This document shows positions 17,541 through 26,318 of a stretch of DNA of 31,596 nt, piece after piece. A model generated the notes under the pieces. That model was given only the letters and a program-made list of their open reading frames with translations, was not told the origin of the DNA and did no database searches. Made by a program: the position numbers and the translations under genes. Source of the DNA: F1-120-MAGs238 sp964484185 (GTDB taxonomy: Bacteria > Planctomycetota > Phycisphaerae > Phycisphaerales > UBA1924); assembly GCA_964484185.1 (NCBI GenBank), contig CAZAEQ010000045.1:1-31596 (forward strand). Direction: 5' to 3'. How positions within the stretch are numbered: position 1 is the first letter of the stretch; the number at the start of each line of letters is the position of its first letter.

Positions 17541-17616
17541 GTGTGTACGTGTGAGCATATGAGGCGAACCGAGTGTGCGAGCCGTGCGAATAGATGCTAC
17601 GAGAAGGAGGTCGAAC

Positions 17617-17892
17617 ATGGATAAGAATCAAACAGCTTCCAAGTCGCACCTCAATGCTACGCTGCGATGGCTCGACCTGACCGTCGCACTAGTCATGGTG
17701 CAGCGAAGCCTTCCGCTTGAAAAGTCTTATCGACGGGCGATCGTCGAAGATCGGCTTGCCCGCTGGCGCGGCAACCGCAATGCTGATTGGAAACCAAACG
17801 GCCACGATCTGGATCAACTGGTCGAAGCCACAACACGTTGGGCATTTGACGAAATGCAGCTCCCGGTCTTCGCTCCGGCCAGCGCTGAATAA
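17617..17892 (+). CDS. Small uncharacterised protein, 91 residues
   Basis: The ATG at 17617 is preceded by a perfect AAGGAGG (17604-17610) at 6 bases, one of the best ribosome-binding sites in the window, so the frame is very probably translated. The protein is soluble, with no signal peptide or membrane segment. It contains a helical, Arg-rich middle (SYRRAIVEDRLARWRGNRN, about 40-58) and an acidic helix (LDQLVEATTRWAFDEM). I do not recognise a family. A strong hairpin follows, so it is likely its own transcript. Confidence 0.7.
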   Translation: MDKNQTASKSHLNATLRWLDLTVALVMVQRSLPLEKSYRRAIVEDRLARWRGNRNADWKPNGHDLDQLVEATTRWAFDEMQLPVFAPASAE

Positions 17893-17924
17893 GTCCGATG
17901 TTCTCATCAACAGATTCTCCGTGC

Positions 17925-17963
17925 GAAGCCCGCGACAACAGTGCCGCGGGCTTCGTTGTTTGT
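17925..17963 (+). terminator. Probable terminator of the small gene
   Basis: GAAGCCCGCG (17925-17934) and CGCGGGCTTC (17945-17954) form a perfect 10-base stem with a 10-base loop, followed by GTTGTTTGT. The T tract is broken, so termination may be partial; ruvC begins 31 bases after the stem. Confidence 0.7.
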
Positions 17964-17985
17964 GGGGTGCCTACCTTCCAGTCCG

Positions 17986-18495
17986 ATGCGAACACTGGGG
18001 ATAGATCCTGGCCTCCGACTGACGGGGTATGCCTGCCTGGAAGGCCGTGGTACGCTGCCGCGGATTGTCGAGGCCGGCGTGTTTCGCCTGAAAGATGCCG
18101 GGGCCAAAGCTGGTGCCGAGTCCGTCTCAGCGCGACTGGTTGAACTCGATCGCGACTTCCGCGAATTGCTCGAACGTGTTAAACCTGATGTTGTCGCGGT
18201 CGAATCGCTCTTCGCCCATTACAAGCATCCCGCAACCTCGATCATCATGGGCCATGCCCGTGGCGTCATTCTGCTCGCTATCCGCCAGGCCGAGATTCCA
18301 CTGCTCGAGTTCAAGCCCAATGAAGTGAAGAAGTCATTGACAGCACACGGTCACGCTGGCAAGGGGCAGATGCAGCGCGCGGTGCAGGCGGTGTTCAGCC
18401 TTCCCGAATTGCCCTCGCCGCCCGATGTGGCCGATGCGATCGCGATCAGCTTGTGTGCATGGCGTCGCCGCACAAGCGTGCTCTCTCGAATCTGA
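17986..18495 (+). CDS. ruvC: Holliday junction resolvase RuvC
   Basis: RuvC cuts Holliday junctions during recombination. It has 169 residues, the usual length. The catalytic acidic residues are visible: D7 in GIDPG, E73 in VAVESLF, and D147/D150 in PPDVADAIAIS. KPNEVKKSLTAHGHAGKGQMQ (110-130) is the typical DNA-binding segment. The frame is open upstream to 17941, but the MRTLGIDPG start matches the family. ruvA and ruvB are not adjacent; instead a lipoprotein and an LptF/G permease follow at 35 and 10 bases. Confidence 0.95.
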   Translation: MRTLGIDPGLRLTGYACLEGRGTLPRIVEAGVFRLKDAGAKAGAESVSARLVELDRDFRELLERVKPDVVAVESLFAHYKHPATSIIMGHARGVILLAIRQAEIPLLEFKPNEVKKSLTAHGHAGKGQMQRAVQAVFSLPELPSPPDVADAIAISLCAWRRRTSVLSRI

Positions 18496-18530
18496 GCATG
18501 GCAAGCAGAGAATGCGGTTATACTCAAGAT

Positions 18531-19034
18531 ATGGCCAACCAATCCAGATCGATCGGCTTGATCGCACTGCTCTCTGCAAGTCTGCTGGCCGGATGCGCAA
18601 GCTACGGACCCACAACTGGGGCCGCAGTCTCGCCTGATCAGACCCTGACAAGCTTCCACGATGCCGCATCAAAGGCTGATGAGGCTCGGTACTTCGACCT
18701 GTTCGCCAAAGGCGGTAGCGTCTTCCTCGGTACCGATGCTACTGAGCGCTGGGATCTGGATGCGTTTCGAGAGTTCGCTCACCCATATTTCGCAGCGGGC
18801 AAAGGCTGGACCTACACGCTCGTCCCCGGCTCTCGCAAAATCAGCTACATCCGTGCCAGCAACGTTGCATATTTCGATGAACTTCTGCAGAACGCCAAGT
18901 TGGGCGAATGTCGCGGCAGTGGGGTGCTCGTAATCGAAAATGGCCAATGGAAAGTGGCACAATACAACCTGTCTATCCCGGTGCCTAATGACAAGGCCGA
19001 GTCTGTTGTCAAATTGATCCAGGGTGGAAGGTAA
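18531..19034 (+). CDS. Lipoprotein with NTF2/SnoaL-like domain
   Basis: The protein has 167 residues from ATG 18531. A lipoprotein signal ends in the lipobox LLAG|C (about residue 22). The mature part fits the NTF2-like fold: LTSFHDAASKADEARYFDLFAKGGSVFLGTDATERWDLDAFREFAHPYF, then GSGVLVIENGQWKVAQYNLSIPVP. DAASKADEARYF / ERW / WKVAQYNLS is typical of the SnoaL-like small-ligand or scaffold proteins in secreted form. No Shine-Dalgarno is seen; TATACT lies only 6 bases before the ATG (18519-18524), which would suit a leaderless transcript. It lies between ruvC and the LptF/G permease. Confidence 0.8.
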   Translation: MANQSRSIGLIALLSASLLAGCASYGPTTGAAVSPDQTLTSFHDAASKADEARYFDLFAKGGSVFLGTDATERWDLDAFREFAHPYFAAGKGWTYTLVPGSRKISYIRASNVAYFDELLQNAKLGECRGSGVLVIENGQWKVAQYNLSIPVPNDKAESVVKLIQGGR

Positions 19035-19044
19035 CACAGACTCG

Positions 19045-20181
19045 ATGACGCTCCTCGACCGCTACATCATCCGCCAGTATCTGACCAACGTTGTCACGCT
19101 GTTTGCGATCTTGTTTGCATTCGCGGTCGCGATCGATGTCTCGCTGAACTTCGGCGACTTCTGGGGCATGGCGACCGAGTCTTTGAAGGCCGCAGGAAAC
19201 GAACACCCCACATTCATCGAAGAAGCCAAAACAGCGGTCTACCTGGTCTTCGATTACTGGTGGCCCAACCTGCTGCGACTGTTCAATTTCATGCTCGGTC
19301 TCGTGACCGTCGGCGCAATGGGATTCACCCTCACGCAGCTTGTTCGAAATCGAGAGTTGGTTTCGATGCTGGCAGGCGGCATCAGCATGATGCGGATTGC
19401 GAGACCAATTCTGGTGGTTGGTCTGGTGCTGGGTGGCCTGCAGCTTGCCAATCGAGAATTTGTACTGCCGCGGATTGCACCGCTTCTGGCCCGCGACCGT
19501 GAAGCAGTTGGCCAGAAGGTACTGGGGTCAAGCGCAGTACCGCTCACCAGCGATGGCCAGGGGAAACTCTTCTACGCCAAGAGCTTTGATGCTGACAAAG
19601 CTGTGCTTGAAGGAGTGTTGATATTTGAACGCGATGAGAATGGCTCACTGTTGCGGCGAATCATCGCAGACCGCGGCACCTGGGACGCCGCAGCAGGACA
19701 GTGGAACCTTGAGAACGGCCGCGTCGACCGAACACTGGTGCAAACCGCAAAAGTGGAGAGAGTGTCGGCGGTGGCAACTTCGCTCGACCCCACACAGTTA
19801 AAATTGCGCAGGTTTGCCGGATACGCCCAGAGCCTGAGCTTTCTGCAATTGACGCAGATGACTACGCAGCCCGCATTGCTCGATGAGCCAACGCGCCGAA
19901 GGCTTGCAGAGCTTGATCGAGTCCGCTTCGGCAGGTTCGCGACAGTCCTCTGCAATATTCTCACTTTGGTCATCGCAATGAGCTTCTACCTGCAGCGCGA
20001 GCCGACCAATATGCTGCGTCAATCGCTCAAATGCGCCCCGGTTGCAATAGTGTCCCTGTTTGGCGGCATACTTGCCAACAACGTGAGCATTCCAGGTGTG
20101 CCGCCCGCGATCGGTGTCTTTCTACCGTGCCTGATATTGCTGCCGGTTGCAATTGCCGCCGTTCGCAGCATCCGAACCTGA
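19045..20181 (+). CDS. LptF/LptG-family permease (YjgP/YjgQ)
   Basis: The protein has 378 residues and is an inner-membrane permease subunit of the ABC system that extracts lipopolysaccharide towards the outer membrane. It begins with the family signature MTLLDRYIIRQYLTNVVTLFAILFAF. Helices follow at about 85-105 and 122-145, then a periplasmic beta-rich domain (about 150-285), and three helices at the end (about 300-375). LVRNRELVSMLAGGISMMRIARPIL matches the conserved coupling segment. A GTG at 19024 would add seven residues; the ATG fits relatives better. Only one of the usual two permease genes is present. It starts 10 bases after the lipoprotein. Confidence 0.88.
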   Translation: MTLLDRYIIRQYLTNVVTLFAILFAFAVAIDVSLNFGDFWGMATESLKAAGNEHPTFIEEAKTAVYLVFDYWWPNLLRLFNFMLGLVTVGAMGFTLTQLVRNRELVSMLAGGISMMRIARPILVVGLVLGGLQLANREFVLPRIAPLLARDREAVGQKVLGSSAVPLTSDGQGKLFYAKSFDADKAVLEGVLIFERDENGSLLRRIIADRGTWDAAAGQWNLENGRVDRTLVQTAKVERVSAVATSLDPTQLKLRRFAGYAQSLSFLQLTQMTTQPALLDEPTRRRLAELDRVRFGRFATVLCNILTLVIAMSFYLQREPTNMLRQSLKCAPVAIVSLFGGILANNVSIPGVPPAIGVFLPCLILLPVAIAAVRSIRT

Positions 20182-20288
20182 GCGCTCAAAGTCTGCGCGG
20201 TAAGGGGTGCAACCAAGATTTCGCCTAATGCCTGCTTTTTTACGGATGTCGTGTGCGCTCGTGCACTAAATCCCGTATGCTTGTGGCT

Positions 20289-21581
20289 ATGGCATCCATT
20301 GTCTTTTACTTCCAGGTCCACCAGCCCTTCCGCCTGCGACACTACTCGGTGTTTGATAACGATCACTTTTACTACGACAACCAGAAGAACGGCGACATCG
20401 CACGCAAGGTTGCGGACAAGTGCTATCGCCCCGCGACCAAGTTGATGTTGGACTTGGTGAAGAAGCACAAGGGCAATTTCAAGGTGTCATACGCTATCAC
20501 AGGCGTCGCGCTTGAGCAGTTCGAAATGTTCTGCCCCGATGTGATCGACCTCTTCAAAGAACTCGCCCAGACCGGCTGCTGCGAGTTCATTGGTGAGACC
20601 TATTACCACTCGTTGTCGTTCATCTATTCCAAGAAGGAATTCACCGACCAGGTGAACATGCACACGGCCAAGGTGCAGAAGCTTTTCGGAGTGACCCCCA
20701 AGGTCTTCAGAAACACCGAGCTGATTTACAACAACGAACTGGCGCACCATGTCGCGGGCATGAAGAACGCGGATGGCAAATCGCGCTTCGCAGGTATCTT
20801 GTGCGAAGGCGTCGATCGAATCCTGGCGTACCGCTCTCCAAACTTTGTGTACATGGCTCCGGGAAATCCACGCACCAACGCACTGGGCGAAGACCGTCCC
20901 TTTGCAACGCTCTGCAAAAACTACAAATTGAGCGATGACATCGCGTTCCGCTTCAGCAACAAGGGCTGGAATGAGTGGCCCCTGAGCGCGGAGAAGTTCG
21001 CCCAGTGGGTTCACCAGATCAACGGAGATGGTTACCTCTGCAACCTCTTCATGGACTACGAAACCTTCGGCGAGCACCAGTGGGCCGACACCGGCATTTT
21101 CCAGTTCCTGGAAAAACTCCCCGAAGCGATTTTCGACTACAAGCGCGGCGAGAATCACTTCAACACTCCAAGCGAGGCAATGAAGCAGTTCCTGCCCGTT
21201 GGCGAGTACGATGTCCACGATTACATTTCTTGGGCAGACACTGAACGCGACCTCACCGCGTGGCGCGGCAACGCCATGCAGAATGCCGCACTCGAAGAAT
21301 GCTACCGCCTTGAAGGCCCGATCAAAGAAAAAGTGCTTCAGGCAGAAGTTTCGGGCGATGCCCACGAATTGACCGAAGCCAAGCACCTGCTCGAGGACTG
21401 GCGAAAACTCACCACCAGCGATCACTTCTACTACATGTGTACCAAGTACTGGTCCGATGGCGATGTCCACAAGTACTTCAGCCCATACGACTCGCCCTAC
21501 GACAGCTACATCAACTTCATGAATGTGCTGGACAATGTGCGTACGCGATTGGCGGCTGGCAAGGTTGGCGTGAAGGTCTAA
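20289..21581 (+). CDS. Glycoside hydrolase family 57 alpha-amylase-like enzyme
   Basis: It probably acts on alpha-glucans such as glycogen or starch in the cytoplasm. The protein has 430 residues. GH57 conserved regions are visible: HQPFR (11-15), GETYYHS (102-108), the nucleophile region RNTELIYNN with E144, and MDYETFGEHQW with D256 as likely acid/base. There is no signal peptide. The start MASIVFYFQVHQPF at 20289 fits the family; an ATG at 20277 would add four residues. No clear Shine-Dalgarno. The specific activity (amylase, 4-alpha-glucanotransferase or branching) cannot be told. Confidence 0.9.
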   Translation: MASIVFYFQVHQPFRLRHYSVFDNDHFYYDNQKNGDIARKVADKCYRPATKLMLDLVKKHKGNFKVSYAITGVALEQFEMFCPDVIDLFKELAQTGCCEFIGETYYHSLSFIYSKKEFTDQVNMHTAKVQKLFGVTPKVFRNTELIYNNELAHHVAGMKNADGKSRFAGILCEGVDRILAYRSPNFVYMAPGNPRTNALGEDRPFATLCKNYKLSDDIAFRFSNKGWNEWPLSAEKFAQWVHQINGDGYLCNLFMDYETFGEHQWADTGIFQFLEKLPEAIFDYKRGENHFNTPSEAMKQFLPVGEYDVHDYISWADTERDLTAWRGNAMQNAALEECYRLEGPIKEKVLQAEVSGDAHELTEAKHLLEDWRKLTTSDHFYYMCTKYWSDGDVHKYFSPYDSPYDSYINFMNVLDNVRTRLAAGKVGVKV

Positions 21582-21585
21582 AGGC

Positions 21586-21618
21586 AAAAACGCTGGCGAC
21601 CGATGAAGATCGCCAGCG
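21586..21618 (-). terminator. Terminator between convergent GH57 and lamin-tail genes
   Basis: CGCTGGCGA (21591-21599) and TCGCCAGCG (21610-21618) form a perfect 9-base stem with a 10-base loop. On the minus strand it is followed by TTTTTG (21586-21590 complement), giving an intrinsic terminator for the gene ending at 21652. On the plus strand a weaker TATTTTT lies 12 bases beyond the stem, so it may also serve the amylase gene. Confidence 0.82.
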
Positions 21619-21651
21619 CATAGCCGTGCATATTTTTAATGTTCGGGTGGC

Positions 21652-24114
21652 TCAGCATCCCGCTGCGAACGCATCAACAAAATCGAGATAATCGAAGAAG
21701 TCGATAACGCCGTCGCTGTTGAAATCCGAATTCGCAGTATTGGCGGCGAACGCATCGACGAAATCAAGATAGTCGAAGAAATCTGCAATCCCATCAAGAT
21801 TGAAATCGGCCGGGCACGGAGCATTCGGGCATTCCAGTGTTGTGACAACACCTGGCAAGAGTCCGGGTGATCCGATATCAAAACCGTTGAAGATCGGCGT
21901 CATCACATTGAGATCCGCAAGATCGATGCCCTGCATACTCCCAGCCCAATTGACTCCGCTGTCATTGTCAATCGCGTTGTAGTGGCCGGCAAGAAGTGCA
22001 ATGCTCCACGCGGTTCCAAAGCCAGGGAGCGCGTTTGCCGCATCCGCGGGCCAGCCATTGGAATCATCGAAGTTCACAATGTCAACGATTGTCCCATTTG
22101 CCTTGCGAAGCGTCAGGACTTCATTGCCACGCGCCGGGTTGTTTGCCAGTCCGCCAAGATTCGGGGTTGGCTCGAGATCTGACCAACCTACAAGACTGAT
22201 CACTTTGCAGATATTGCCCCAGGCAGTCCGGAAATCCGCCTCGGCGGCCGCAGCATCCAGCGCACCAAAGCGCGGAATGAGCACCGCGACCTGGCCAGCA
22301 TCGAGCACGGTGCCCGCGGCAATGGTTCCGGTGTGACCATCTTCATCGCGCAGATACCAGCCACTCAGGTCAAGGCTCGTTGAGCCCGGGTTATGAATCT
22401 CAATCCACTCGGGGCGATTGAAGTCACCCGGATCGCTGTTGGGATGGAACATGATTTCAGAAATCACGGCCTCTCCGGTTGGTGACTGATGTGCCGCAGT
22501 CCAGACGATCCCAGGGCTACCGACTGAACCGGTTGCGCGAATGTCTGTGAACCACGCCGTTTGGATGCTGTCAAATCCGCCATCGCTTCGGGACATCGTG
22601 CGGACCCAGGAAGCGCCAAGGTCATTGGCGGACTTCGTCAACGCAGTAGGGAGCAGCGAAATGCTGGATGTCGTGTCATTCACCGGCCAAAGACTTCCTG
22701 AGGCATATGAGGGGTTCTCGTAGTTCACTACATCGACTGGCTCGTTGCTCGCATCCACGAGGGACAGAACTTCTTCGATGGGAGTAGCCCGCTGCGCCCG
22801 ATCTTGCCACGGGTTCAGGGCGAACACGCGCAGCTGTGGAGCAATGTTCCAGGCCGAGCGGAATTGCGTGAGGACATTTGCAGGAACCCCGGGGCCGCTG
22901 CCGGCACAGAGCACGATGACTTCATGAGGCTGCATGATCGTGCCGGCGGGAATCAGACCTGTGCGCGGGTCGGCTTCAAGGTCACGCAATGCCCAGCCGG
23001 AAATGTCAACGGCAGTGGCTCCTGGGTTGTAGATCTCGACGAACTCCTTGCCCGCATCGTCTCCGTTGGGGTCGTACATGATTTCGCTGATCACAATATT
23101 CGGTTTGGATTCAAAGGAGTCCAGGATGCCGTTGACGTTGCTGTCCCAGGTGCCACCGACACCCGCGCTGCCGCCGTGTGCGTTGATCTCACATGTATCA
23201 AGCTGACGATTGCCGTTGCGGTCTTTGCTCCAGTTCAGGGCGATCTCCGTCAGATCAGGAAGACCATTGACGTTGCAGTCACCTTCGCACGAGTCGGGAA
23301 TGTTGTTGTATGGGTATGAGTCGATTGTGATTCCGTGCACGATGTCGACAGCGTCATTGCTCGCATTGCCATTGCAATCGGTGAACAAAGCGTTGGCCAG
23401 CGTGCCGGGCGTTCCCCAGCAATCTAGACCGGGAAATGCGGGCAGAGCGGTATTGGCGAGGCGAGATCCCAATCCATCGCCGGGTCCGGAGATGCGCCAA
23501 GCCGCACCGTTGTTGTTATCGAGCACGCCGGAGGCAAAGTCGCGGACAAGTTGGATAGAGCCGCTGTCGTTGCCATCGGGCCACGGGGTTTCTGCGGAAT
23601 TGTCGCTGCTGTAAATCACCCGATCGATAACAACGCGGTCACGATTGATCAAGTCGAGTGTGTCACCAGTGTTATCAAGTCCTTCAATGGTATTAGTTTC
23701 AGGCAGTGCATCGCCCGGATAATCCCAGAAAGACTCAACAAAAATCACTCGAATACCCGGTCCCCACGCAGTGTTCCATGATGTCTGTGTGCAGGTAAAC
23801 GTCGATCGTCGAACCGACGGGGTTCCCAGTACCCCTCCCCTTCGAGACGCGATCACCGCGACTTCATGTGCCCCGAGAACTGTGCCGCTGGGAATATCCG
23901 CAGTGCGACCACTTGTTGTTTCCAGTGACCAGCGCGAAAGATCAACAGCGGCGGCGGTAGGGTTGTAAATCTCAACCCATTCCTGCCCTTCATCCGCCCC
24001 GTGCGGGTTGTACATGATCTCGGTGATGACGACTGGACCAGCCTCCTGGGCGTGACAGGTGGCTGCAAGTCCGGCGACTATTAGAATGCCGATGCTAAGT
24101 GAACGCGTCTTCAT
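21652..24114 (-). CDS. Secreted lamin-tail-domain protein with GC-type dockerin-like end
   Basis: The protein has 820 residues with a signal peptide (1-22, cleavage near CHA|Q). Three lamin-tail (LTD) beta-sandwich domains begin VVITEIMYNP (28), IVISEIMYDP (340) and AVISEIMFHP (549), each with an EWVEIYNP/EFVEIYNP/EWIEIHNP segment. Between the first two (244-335) lie Asp/Asn-rich calcium-type repeats (DCNGN, NNIPDSCEGDCNVNGLPD, DRNGNRQLDTCE). The C-terminus (767-820) is two near-identical DFNxDGxxDFFDYLDFVDAFA repeats ending AGC, the 'GC-type' dockerin-like anchor known from Phycisphaerales. A cell-surface or matrix role is likely; LTDs in secreted bacterial proteins may bind other macromolecules. 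AGGAG lies 9 bases before the ATG. Confidence 0.88.
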   Translation of the reverse strand: MKTRSLSIGILIVAGLAATCHAQEAGPVVITEIMYNPHGADEGQEWVEIYNPTAAAVDLSRWSLETTSGRTADIPSGTVLGAHEVAVIASRRGGVLGTPSVRRSTFTCTQTSWNTAWGPGIRVIFVESFWDYPGDALPETNTIEGLDNTGDTLDLINRDRVVIDRVIYSSDNSAETPWPDGNDSGSIQLVRDFASGVLDNNNGAAWRISGPGDGLGSRLANTALPAFPGLDCWGTPGTLANALFTDCNGNASNDAVDIVHGITIDSYPYNNIPDSCEGDCNVNGLPDLTEIALNWSKDRNGNRQLDTCEINAHGGSAGVGGTWDSNVNGILDSFESKPNIVISEIMYDPNGDDAGKEFVEIYNPGATAVDISGWALRDLEADPRTGLIPAGTIMQPHEVIVLCAGSGPGVPANVLTQFRSAWNIAPQLRVFALNPWQDRAQRATPIEEVLSLVDASNEPVDVVNYENPSYASGSLWPVNDTTSSISLLPTALTKSANDLGASWVRTMSRSDGGFDSIQTAWFTDIRATGSVGSPGIVWTAAHQSPTGEAVISEIMFHPNSDPGDFNRPEWIEIHNPGSTSLDLSGWYLRDEDGHTGTIAAGTVLDAGQVAVLIPRFGALDAAAAEADFRTAWGNICKVISLVGWSDLEPTPNLGGLANNPARGNEVLTLRKANGTIVDIVNFDDSNGWPADAANALPGFGTAWSIALLAGHYNAIDNDSGVNWAGSMQGIDLADLNVMTPIFNGFDIGSPGLLPGVVTTLECPNAPCPADFNLDGIADFFDYLDFVDAFAANTANSDFNSDGVIDFFDYLDFVDAFAAGC

Positions 24115-24137
24115 GATTCGAATCTCCTAAAGGTGTA

Positions 24138-24153
24138 CGTGAAAGAATTCACG
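24138..24153. other. Small hairpin between the KamA-pilin gene and the lamin-tail gene
   Basis: CGTGAA-AGAA-TTCACG forms a 6-base stem with a 4-base loop. No T tract follows, so it is not a convincing terminator; it may sit in the leader of the lamin-tail mRNA. Confidence 0.3.
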
Positions 24154-24172
24154 CGTCTGTGTACATTTGAAT

Positions 24173-26302
24173 TCAGCGCGGACGCCATGCTTCGCTTGTG
24201 GCTTGATTGCTCCATCGCCGCATGTCAGCTAACTGCTTGACTGAAAGCAATTCCGCATGCGAATCGAACATCACCGCCGCAGCCTTCTCAAAGTGCCGGA
24301 AATCAACGTGGCCATAGGTTGTGGTCGCGAGCGCTGGGTCAAATCGCAAGGGGGCATTGAGCGGAATAAATGCAGGAATCGAGTTTGATGTAGGTGTTGC
24401 ACGCCATGGTCCCTCAATCCTGTGGAATCCTGGGACTTTTTGCCCACCTGTGTCGTGCTGAACGCCGCGAGATGATGTGAAAACCAAGAGTGTTGAAGGA
24501 AAGGTCACCTGATCAATTTTCTGAACATAGAACGAACCCCAGCGAGCAAGGGCTGGTTGATGGAATCCACCGCGGTGCGCATCGCCGCCGACATAGGTCG
24601 TGTTCATGCCGAAGCTGGGATGCCGCGAAATCACCGCATGCCGTCCTGAAGAGTCCGTTCGATCAGCAGGGAGGGCCGTCACCGAGTTTCGAAATGCACG
24701 ATCGGTGATCATCGCTGGCAAGGAGTGATTGACATACGGCATCAGTCGCCATGGATACGGTCGAATCATGCCTCCGCTCAGACGACTCTCCTCTGAAGCA
24801 TCAAACTGATTGTCGTGGACAACAAAGCGGTTGTTGGCTGCATTGGCCCAGGATCCTCGCAGATAGCCGGGCAGAAGCCGCGATTGGTTGTCCTGAGCGT
24901 ACATGGTGAAACCCGCGCCCATCTGCCTGATTGCGGAAAGCTCCGCAGTCATGGCCGCAGTCTTGCGGCCCCGCGAAAGCGTCGGAAGGAGTATCCCCAT
25001 CAACAGCGCGATGATCGAGATGACCACCAGAAGTTCGATCAAGGTGAAGCCGCACGCGCTCGCCGCGGTCATTCGTGGCAACACTGTCAGAAAACTCGAC
25101 TCACTCTCTTCCCGTTCGAACTTCCGCGACGGCTGCGCGAACTGCACGCCCTTGGGCACATATGAACCGGGGGCGAGTTCCAGATGATCGAGCCAGTACG
25201 CATCGTCGTTGCGCTTGCAGATGAAGAACTTGCCGCTGTTCTCCGGGTATTTGCTCCGGTGATATCGCAGATAGATGTGCTCATCATCAACCGCCTGAAT
25301 CTCAACCTTGCCCGAAGCGTGCGACATTGCAAAGCGTGCTCGACCGGCGAGTCCGGATTCGCGGACCAGAGCTTCGGAGAAAATCTGCCAACCTCGAACA
25401 ATGGGGACTTCAAAGGGCTCATTGCCTGCGGTGGGGCGGCCTTGGAACACGTAGTACTGTGGTGCGCCGACATACGAAAGCTCGCGGAACATTTCCGCCA
25501 GTACTTCCGGGTCATCGTTGATGCCGCGGATCATGGGACATTGACTGACGCAGACGACGCCGCAGTCAAGCAGCTTGGCGATACCTGCTCGCGCCTCGGC
25601 GGTTAGTTCGCGCGGGTGGTCAAAGTGACACATCAGGTAGATCCGCCGGCCGGCGGTTGAAAATGTGCGGAAGAGATTCTGCAGTTCCGGATCGTCGAGG
25701 ACGCGGAAGGGATTGAACGCGGGCATTTTCGACCCAATGCGGATGATCTTGACGTGCTCGATCTCTCGTAGTGCGGTGATGATCTCAGTCAATCTCCGCG
25801 TTCCCATGATCAGTGGATCACCACCGGTCAAGAGCACATTGGAGACTTCCGGATGCTGTCGGATGTACGCAAGGCCAGCTGACACATCCTTGCTTACTTC
25901 TTCGTTGTCGTTCATGAACAGCCGCTTGCGGAAGCAATAGCGGCAATACGCCCCGCAGACTTCATTGCACAGCAGCAACACCGTGTCTTTGTACTTGTGC
26001 TGAACACCCGGTTCAACAGTCACCGCGGCTTCGTTGCTCGCATCCAGCTTGCCCCAGTCATTGAGTTCTTCTTTGCGTGGAATAATCAACTGGCGTATTG
26101 GATCCGCTGGATCTTTCCAGTTGATGAGCTTCAAGTAGTAGTCGTTGGCGCGGAAGACATACCGCTCCGAGACTTTCTTCAAGAGTTCGCGGTCTTCGGG
26201 TGACAGGTCCTGCACCTGATCAACCGAATTCAGATAACGAACCTTGCGGGGCGATGAAGGTGATTCGACTTGGGGAAGCGATAGTGCGTTATTTATAAGC
26301 AA
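24173..26302 (-). CDS. KamA-family radical SAM aminomutase fused in frame to a type II pseudopilin
   Basis: The single open frame encodes 709 residues. Residues 1-400 form a lysine 2,3-aminomutase-like protein: radical SAM cluster C116-x3-C120-x2-C123 (CGAYCRYCF), TGGDPL at 159-164, and K332 in MSHASGKVEI as likely PLP lysine. Such enzymes move an amino group from C2 to C3 of an amino acid. From 411 the frame runs without a stop into MTAASACG|FTLIELLVV, a prepilin signal (cleavage G418/F419, E423), a hydrophobic helix to about 442, and a pseudopilin body ending FDSHAELLSV. M411 (ATG at 25070-25072) could start the pilin separately, but no Shine-Dalgarno precedes it. The KamA start is a TTG without a clear Shine-Dalgarno; no ATG is available in frame before residue 130. 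The fusion may be real, a lost stop or a one-base sequence error. Confidence 0.75.
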   Translation of the reverse strand: MLINNALSLPQVESPSSPRKVRYLNSVDQVQDLSPEDRELLKKVSERYVFRANDYYLKLINWKDPADPIRQLIIPRKEELNDWGKLDASNEAAVTVEPGVQHKYKDTVLLLCNEVCGAYCRYCFRKRLFMNDNEEVSKDVSAGLAYIRQHPEVSNVLLTGGDPLIMGTRRLTEIITALREIEHVKIIRIGSKMPAFNPFRVLDDPELQNLFRTFSTAGRRIYLMCHFDHPRELTAEARAGIAKLLDCGVVCVSQCPMIRGINDDPEVLAEMFRELSYVGAPQYYVFQGRPTAGNEPFEVPIVRGWQIFSEALVRESGLAGRARFAMSHASGKVEIQAVDDEHIYLRYHRSKYPENSGKFFICKRNDDAYWLDHLELAPGSYVPKGVQFAQPSRKFEREESESSFLTVLPRMTAASACGFTLIELLVVISIIALLMGILLPTLSRGRKTAAMTAELSAIRQMGAGFTMYAQDNQSRLLPGYLRGSWANAANNRFVVHDNQFDASEESRLSGGMIRPYPWRLMPYVNHSLPAMITDRAFRNSVTALPADRTDSSGRHAVISRHPSFGMNTTYVGGDAHRGGFHQPALARWGSFYVQKIDQVTFPSTLLVFTSSRGVQHDTGGQKVPGFHRIEGPWRATPTSNSIPAFIPLNAPLRFDPALATTTYGHVDFRHFEKAAAVMFDSHAELLSVKQLADMRRWSNQATSEAWRPR

Positions 26303-26318
26303 AAGAAGACCACTCCAT

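Noticed and set aside
20487..21587. A 366-codon minus-strand frame antisense to the GH57 gene
   Set aside because: It is a mirror of the GH57 codons, Val/Phe/Glu-rich with no motif; the plus-strand product has all GH57 active-site residues.
21660..21815. Imperfect DNA tandem repeat
   Set aside because: It is explained by the duplicated dockerin-like motif in the lamin-tail protein.
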